Assembly: GCF_002575655.3 (NCBI RefSeq)
Contig: NC_053038.3
Span: 147,948,885-148,012,884 of the forward strand
From: Aegilops tauschii subsp. strangulata
Taxonomy: Eukaryota > Streptophyta > Magnoliopsida > Poales > Poaceae
Reading direction: 5' to 3'
DNA length: 64,000 nucleotides
A program made the translations under genes and the position numbers. Positions 58,514 to 64,000 of the stretch are shown in pieces; the first letter of the stretch is position 1, and each line of letters opens with the position of its first letter. Under the pieces are notes generated by a model, which saw nothing but the letters and a program-made list of their open reading frames with translations, did not search any database and was not told where the DNA came from.

Positions 58514-58521
58514 CTTTTATA
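58514..58521 (-). promoter_or_regulatory. TATA box of right-hand gypsy LTR
   Basis: The minus strand reads TATAAAAG in CCGACTATAAAAGGAGGCCC. Confidence 0.55.
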
Positions 58522-58985
58522 GTCGGAAGGGGCTGCCACAATGGCACACAGGAGGTGGAAAGGTATACAGTGTTGCGAGCTTATCGCCCGTGTTACAGGA
58601 CAAGATGCATTTAATGCGTAGCTTAGGTGTCCCTTAGCTTTATCAGGGGCGGGAATGAGTCCCGTCCCGTCAGTTGCCGCCTCGCCTTGCTTTGAAACGC
58701 GCCCAGGCCAGCGCTGCATGCGGCGCCATGTAGGCAGGTAGGTAGCTGAGGTGGCGCAGTGGTAGGGTCTTCACGAAGATCTGCATTCCAGCACGCAGGT
58801 GCTTGCTGAGTTGGCGTAGAGGCCGCCCGTCGCCACATAGGTGCCTGCCCAGCTGGTTGAGCTAGCAGCTGCTTGGGGACGACGGTGGAGTCTTGGTGGA
58901 CGGGGGCCTGGTTGTGGCCCCGCTAACACCCTCGGCGAGGGCCTTGGGGGGCCCGTCAAGGGTCTTGCCATGGCGTTGCAGTCGT

Positions 58986-59008
58986 CCCCGGCAAGGCTCT
59001 TGCCGGGG
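58986..59008. repeat. Perfect inverted repeat, 10-bp arms (first)
   Basis: CCCCGGCAAG, loop GCT, CTTGCCGGGG. The identical arms recur at 59208-59230. Confidence 0.85.
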
Positions 59009-59207
59009 GTCTTGTGGATCTCCTCGGCAAGGATCCCGCCAAGGGTCGCCGTCTTCTGGTTCTCATCTGATCTCACATCTCTATGGTCTTGACAAATATC
59101 TGCATGCCACCACGGAGGTGCCTCTTGAGCCCTAGTTCCAATGTAGTTGGTTGGATTGGAACCCGTGGGCTCAAGGGTGGCTCACTCTGTTGGCGTCGGG
59201 CGTGCCG

Positions 59208-59230
59208 CCCCGGCAAGGCCCTTGCCGGGG
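59208..59230. repeat. Perfect inverted repeat, 10-bp arms (second)
   Basis: CCCCGGCAAG, loop GCC, CTTGCCGGGG. Related shorter forms occur in the solo LTR near 52903 and 53142. Confidence 0.85.
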
Positions 59231-59433
59231 CTGCCGAGGTTGCCCCGGCAAGACTGCTTTGCCCTTCTGTCCTTTGTGTTCTTGGTCTTGGCGTTGCCTT
59301 GGCCGTCCTGTGCTTCGGCTTCTCTCCGGCTTCCCTCCTTTGCCCTGCTACGTGCAGCCGTGGCGCGCGGCTCTGACTTCCCGTGCACAAGTAAAGGGGT
59401 CAAATGGAGAGCCCCTACTTTTGTACACCGACA

Positions 59434-59839
59434 GGAGCCCCCGTGCCTGGGCCACACATAAGCGCGACACGTTGTTGGGCCATGCCCAGAACGGTGCGCG
59501 GGCAGGCGGGCGGATTTTTACCGCAGTAACTCTTCGTCCGCTACGTTTCCCCATGACCCGCATTGAACGCGTGACGTGGGGGGTCGTGTGTGACGTGGGC
59601 GGCATGTGTGGGGCGGTTCTCGCATGCATGCGTCACATCAGAGTTAATGGGAAAGGAGGCGACCCGCGCCTTCCCCGTAAAAAGGAATAACCACGGGCGC
59701 GCTGCTCACTTTACCCCCTTTCCGGCGTCTTCTACAATCTCAGAGCCGCCGCCCCCTTTCTTATTCCTTCTCGAGCTCTCGCCTTTGCTCGCCGCCGCTG
59801 CGTCTCCACTGTCTTCTGTCTCTTGCTCCCCCAGCCACC
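59434..59839 (+). promoter_or_regulatory. Polypurine tract and presumed promoter/leader of antisense gene
   Basis: The first about 14 bases are the element's purine tract (minus strand). The rest is a GC- then pyrimidine-rich region ending CCACC before the ATG at 59840. TAAAAAGG at 59678-59685 is a weak TATA candidate about 155 bp upstream of the start. Confidence 0.4.
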
Positions 59840-62800
59840 ATGGCGCCCAAATCCACCAATGGCAAGGGGGTGGCCAAGGATGCCGGAGCGACGGAGCCGC
59901 CGGAGAGTGCGTTGGCGGCGCAGCGGATGCAGCTCGCCTACTTCCCCGCGACAGGCGACGTGTTCGAGCTCCGGGAGGCCTTCAAACCCCTGTGGGGGGT
60001 GAAGACGGGGAGAGAGACGATGGGGCATCCAGCCACGCGCGTCATCCCCGCCAATTGCGCCGAGGCCGCCTCAAATCCGTACCCTTTCTTTGTCGACTAC
60101 TTCTCCTACGGGCTCTGTCCCCCCTTCTCCGATTTCTTCAATGATGTCATGCACACCTACAGCTTCCACCTTTTGGATTTTACTCCGAATGCCGTGGCGT
60201 GCATGGCTCTTTTCGCGCACCTCTGCGAGGGCTTCGCCGGGGTGCATCCCAACACGGCGCTCTTCCGCCACTACTTCTTCCCTCGTATCCAACCGGGGGG
60301 CGCCATTTCCGGTTGTGTCATCTGGATCTAACGGGCCAAGGGGACATACCCGGAGGGCGCCATAAAGGAGAGGTGGGAAGAATGGCAGGGTCGGTGGTGC
60401 TGGATTGAAGAGAAGAACCCGCTGAACTTTTGCCGGGTCCGCGATGTGCCGCCGGTTTGCGGGGTGACTGGAGCGACGTCGACGCCGATGATGAGAAGCT
60501 CATGGTCGCCACCACCAGGATCCTTCGCCTTACCGAGGCCGGGCTCACCCTTGAGATGATCGGGGCGGATTTCATCCGCCGCCGAATCGCTCCGCTGCAT
60601 AACAAGGGGAGGCCGGCCTGGTTCTTCATGAACGCTGCCGACATCATGAGGCTTCACCCCGGCCTCGACCACAATTTCACGGTGATGGGGCATGCCCACT
60701 TCTGCCAGCGGCTCTTCCAGCTCGACGTGAACCGCGACGGCGAGGTCGAGCGGACCGGCAAGGCCGCGAGGGCCGCCGCGAAGGCCGGCAAGGTTGCCAA
60801 GGGGCCCTTGTTCAAGTTGCCGGTAGGAGTGGTCCCGCTGAGCAACAACTCGCGCCTGACCGACATCATCGCCATGATGCCGGACTTCAACGCGCATGGC
60901 CTTGACCCAAGCTGGGTCGAGCCAGAGGAAATTCAAGTGCAGGAGTTTTTCGACACCTTGCATGAGGGGTACGTCATCGCCGAGCCGTGGGTCGTCCAGG
61001 ACACCACCCAGGCGGAGCTGGACTACATCGCTGCCAGGGCGATGGAGGCAAAGCTTGCCGAGGAGGCCGGCAGCGCCGGTGGCGTGTAGGACAAGGCCGC
61101 GGCAGAAGCGGAGGAGAAGGAGCTCGCCCAACGGGCGGATGCCGCTGGGGAGGTCAGTAGCGCCGGCACCGGGGCTCCTCTCGTCGAGGAGGTGGTCGAC
61201 GAGTCGTCGTCGGAGGAGGAGGCCGAGGCTGTCGACCCTTCGGCCATGGGGAGGGGCGAGTCTTGCGGCGGGCCACCTCCGGTGAGCCTGTCTGGCCCGT
61301 CAAGGCCGCGCAGCAGCCAAAGTCTCTGGAGGAGTCCGCGCGCCAGAGGAGGGCCGCGGCGACGAAGAAGGTGGTGAGGGCCGCGGTGGCGAAGAAGAAA
61401 GCAACTGCCTCCTCTTCATCCAAGCGCGCCCAGACACCACCCTCCTCCCCTCCTCCGGCAGACGTTGACGCGGAGGTCACCTTTGACTTCGGGTCCCTCA
61501 GCCCAAGGAGGAAGAGGAAGGCAACAGAGGAGGAGGCCGATGACGAGTAAGTATATTGTTCCTTTTTGTCATCTCCATCTCCTTAATCTGTGTCGCTCGT
61601 CTTGACTTGTTTTCAACTTGGCAGGGATGCGGAGACACTGGCCCAGAAGGTGAAGAGGGCCAAGGCCTCAGTGGGTGGCCAGCCCCCGGCAGGAACTTCG
61701 AGGGTGCCACTGGTGGTTTTGAGCAGCCCGGACAGCAGCCCCCGGCCCAGCCCCCAGCGTAAGTTCATCACTCACCCCTCGTCAACATGTGTTGGGGGCA
61801 CGATCTCTTGGTGCTGACCTTGCCATGGTCGCAGGAGGAGGACAGCAGCAGGAGGAGCCACAGAGGGCTACCCCCAACACGCCGCCCCCATCGACCATGC
61901 CCCCCCGAGGGGCGTCCCCGGCACGTGCGCCAAGCACCGGGCCCACGCACATGGAGGAGGAGGAGGAGAACTCGCGCGCCGGTGGCTTCGCCTCGGCGCC
62001 AAATGTTGGCGAGGAGGGGACCTCTGCTTCCCAGCCCGGCAATGGTAAGTCTCTCGCCTTTCGTCCCTATTCTTTTTCTTTTCTTGCTGACTCTTGGTCT
62101 TGGCTTTGTCTTATCCCCTTCTTGGTATCCAGATCATCCGTTGGCGGACCAGGAGGACATAGACGGCATCATCGAGGATGTCGCCAAGGACGCTGCGGCA
62201 GAGGCCGAGAAGATTGCTGCCGAGGAGACCACCAAGGGCGCTGCCGAAGACGCCGCCAAGGGGCCTGCCGGGGAGCCCGGCAAGGGGCCTGCCAGGGAGG
62301 CCGGCAAGGCCACCACCAAGGAGGAGGTGGTCGATGACCAGCCTTCCTCCTCCGCTGCCTCCGGCTCCGGCAGGTATCTGAGGGTGACCGACGACCTCTT
62401 CGTCCACCTCCCAGGGTCGTCAACTCCAGGGCGCCCATCGAGGGAGAGGTGTTCGACGAGGAGGTGCTTGCTGCCGCCAGGCTCGAGGTTGTTGATGAAC
62501 CAAACACCGGTGGCGGCGGCTCTCGGAAGGAGCGGCTTCTCCAGGCCATGGGCGCCAACTTTCGGAAGCTCCAGGCGCTCCACCGCGCCCGCCTGGACAA
62601 GGCCAAGTCCAGGATGGCAACGGTGGACAAGGCGGAGGCGGACCTCAAGGTGCGCGTCGCCGAGGCGCAGACTTGGTTCCGCCAAGCTAGCGAAGAGCTA
62701 AAGGCCGCCCAGGGTAAGCTGGCCAAGCGCGACGTGGAGCTCACCATGAAGCTGGCTGAAATCAAGAAGGCCCAGGAGACGGCGGAGAGCTTGGCCGCCG

Positions 62801-63687
62801 CAGCCGAGGCCGCTCGGACCCAACACCAGGTCGCGCTGAACTCCCAGGAGGAAGACCTTGCCGCGCATGAGGAGAAGCTTGCCGCAACGCTCTGCGGCAA
62901 GGATGAAGAAGTGGAGAAGCTCATCGTGCAGCAGACCCAGGAGCTGGAGCAAAGGCACAGAGAGGCGCTCGATGCCCAGGCTCTGGTTCACGCCGGCAAG
63001 GTGAAGGAGCTGGAGGTGGCACAGGACGAGCTGAAGAAGTAGGCCCTGGAGCTGACGGGGTAGAGGGACGCGGCCAAGGGCGCCTTGGCTAACGCGTAGG
63101 CCGCAGTCCTCAGCAAGGCCGAGCTTCTCTCCACGGCCAACAACTCCATCCGGGACCTGAAGCTGAAGCTGGAAGGCCTTGAGGGGATGCTCTCGGAGGC
63201 CAATGCCCGGGAGGGGACCCTGGCCAAGGAGCTGGAGACCGAGAAGCAGCTGCGAAAGAACGAGGCCGCCCACCACAAGGAGTTCGTGGAGGGTGTGAAC
63301 CGCTGGATCGGCCGTCTCGTGGACGTCGCTGGCAGGATCACCTCGCAGCTGGCTACCATGGGGATGCCAAATGTGAGGTACGCCCCAGAGCGCAGTGGGA
63401 CTACCAATGCCAAGCTGACCCTGTTCTTCGAGGGCGTCCTCGGGGCCCTGGAGCAGTTCCACGCCAACAGGGCGGCTTTACTGGCCGACGAGAACCGAAC
63501 GCTCTGCCGGGGTGCCATGACCAAGGTCCTCACCAAGGTGGCGTACTGGAACCCCACCCTTGACTTCGATGCCGCGCTGGAGAGCTGGCCAGAGGGTACC
63601 GACCTCGCGCCGCTCAAGGAGCGTATCGAGCCCATCATCAGCCTCATCGACGGAATTCAAAGGGTGGAGGGCCAGCGTCGGGATTAG
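59840..63687 (+). pseudogene. Antisense spliced gene: PF04195-like transposon domain plus coiled coils
   Basis: ATG at 59840 in CCACCATGGCG. Residues about 78-163 (NPYPFFVDYFSYGLCPPFSD, LLDFTPNAVACMALFAHLCE, HPNTALFRHYFF) resemble the putative gypsy type transposon domain (PF04195). A TAA at 60329-60331 and a one-base loss near 60475 precede WSDVDADDEKLMVATTRILR and RRRIAPLHNKGRPAWFFMNA. TAG 61087-61089 and further shifts follow. GT/AG introns: 61547-61624, 61759-61834, 62045-62132. The last exon encodes a long coiled coil with three TAG stops in one frame (63040, 63061, 63097), each probably former CAG, then a helical C-terminal domain ending at 63687. Function of the family unknown. Confidence 0.7.
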
Positions 63688-64000
63688 GCACCCCGTTTCT
63701 TATCGCCGCTGCAGGTTCATGACCAAGACAATTTCTATCTTTAGTTAGAACCGCAGCAACAATTTGATGTAATATAGCTCCGCAGTACTTTTGATACAAT
63801 GCATGTTATTTTCCTGTTCGATTTTCATTTGTATGTCCACCCTACGTTAACCGGGTAGGCTTGCCGCGCGTAAATCCACGGCAGCGTCTTGGGGACGGAT
63901 CCCCATTGGCCTGCCGGGTGTGCTTGCTGCCGGGCGAACCACCTTACCGCCCTTAGCGCGGCCGCCCGAACTGTCGAGCTTGACTCGAGTCAGAATCGAG
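63688..64000. other. 3' flank of antisense gene
   Basis: Probable 3' UTR and further internal sequence of the right-hand gypsy element. Contains GC-rich TTGCCG and CTGCCGGG phrases. No feature resolved. Confidence 0.4.

Larger units (their letters stand above)
58266..59433 (-). repeat. 3' LTR of right-hand gypsy element
   Basis: 1168 bp, TGTCGATGG to CACCGACA. TATAAAAG on the minus strand at 58521-58514. Two perfect hairpins lie in the part upstream of the TATA box. Confidence 0.7.
58266..64000 (-). mobile_element. Gypsy element with antisense spliced gene, right end outside window
   Basis: The 3' LTR (58266-59433) is followed on its internal side by the purine tract CACGGGGGCTCC (minus strand), so the element extends right beyond 64000 in minus orientation. 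It inserted into the gag of the element to its left, interrupting it at 58265. An antisense gene (59840-63687) starts about 400 bp inside the 3' LTR. Gag and pol would lie beyond the window. Confidence 0.7.

Noticed and set aside
59147..59690. Plus-strand frames of 100-180 codons in the right-hand LTR
   Set aside because: They cross the LTR end and purine tract, have no domain, and coincide with GC-rich inverted repeats.
62374..62414. Fourth intron in the right-hand antisense gene
   Set aside because: GT and AG borders are present but 41 bp is too short for a plant intron; a frameshift is the simpler explanation.

Overview
The window is plant nuclear DNA, almost certainly from a Triticeae grass (wheat, Aegilops, barley or rye). 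The evidence is a complete Angela/WIS/BARE-1-type copia element (28586-37178), a Sabrina-type Athila gypsy element (44795-52368), a Stowaway-like MITE and several very large nested gypsy elements. I recognise no host gene, tRNA or rRNA gene. Nearly all of the 64 kb is layered transposable-element DNA; most of its reading frames are element-encoded and broken.

Layout. 1-4260 is a minus-strand gypsy-like element with no coding sequence inside (its left LTR runs off the window), inserted in a LINE whose 3' end is at 4261-4744. A short gag-only copia-type element (4748-6609) sits at the LINE tail. 7011-43574 is a four-level nest, each level closed by a 5-bp target duplication: a gag-bearing copia-like element (7011-43574, TGGGG) contains a plus-strand Tat-type gypsy element (11501-39581, GATTG), which contains a gypsy-like element with 4.3-kb LTRs (17585-38330, GGGCG), which contains the Angela/BARE-1 copy (28586-37178, AGAAG). 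After about 1.2 kb of unclassified DNA comes the Sabrina-like element with a truncated left LTR. From 52369 to the end lie two further minus-strand gypsy elements, one inserted in the other, plus a solo LTR.

The most interesting theme is antisense genes carried by gypsy elements. In three elements a gene-like reading frame lies opposite to the element's own gag-pol. In the first and third it starts just inside the 3' LTR; in the second that end of the element is lost. The Tat element (11501-39581) carries a B3-type DNA-binding-domain gene with its own TATA box; the 4.3-kb-LTR element has landed in its fourth codon. The two right-hand elements carry spliced genes combining a domain resembling PF04195 (putative gypsy type transposon) with long coiled coils. 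Antisense ORFs are known in Tat-lineage elements such as Grande and RIRE2; a B3-like cargo and the repeated arrangement here deserve checking.

A second theme is regulatory. The outer copia-like element has arrays of a short near-palindrome (TCGGT-n3-ACCGA type) upstream of the TATA box in both LTRs and again upstream of a second, internal TATA box that precedes its downstream reading frame. A third theme is decay: many premature stops are TAG or TAA where glutamine is expected (CAG/CAA), as deamination of methylated cytosine would produce.
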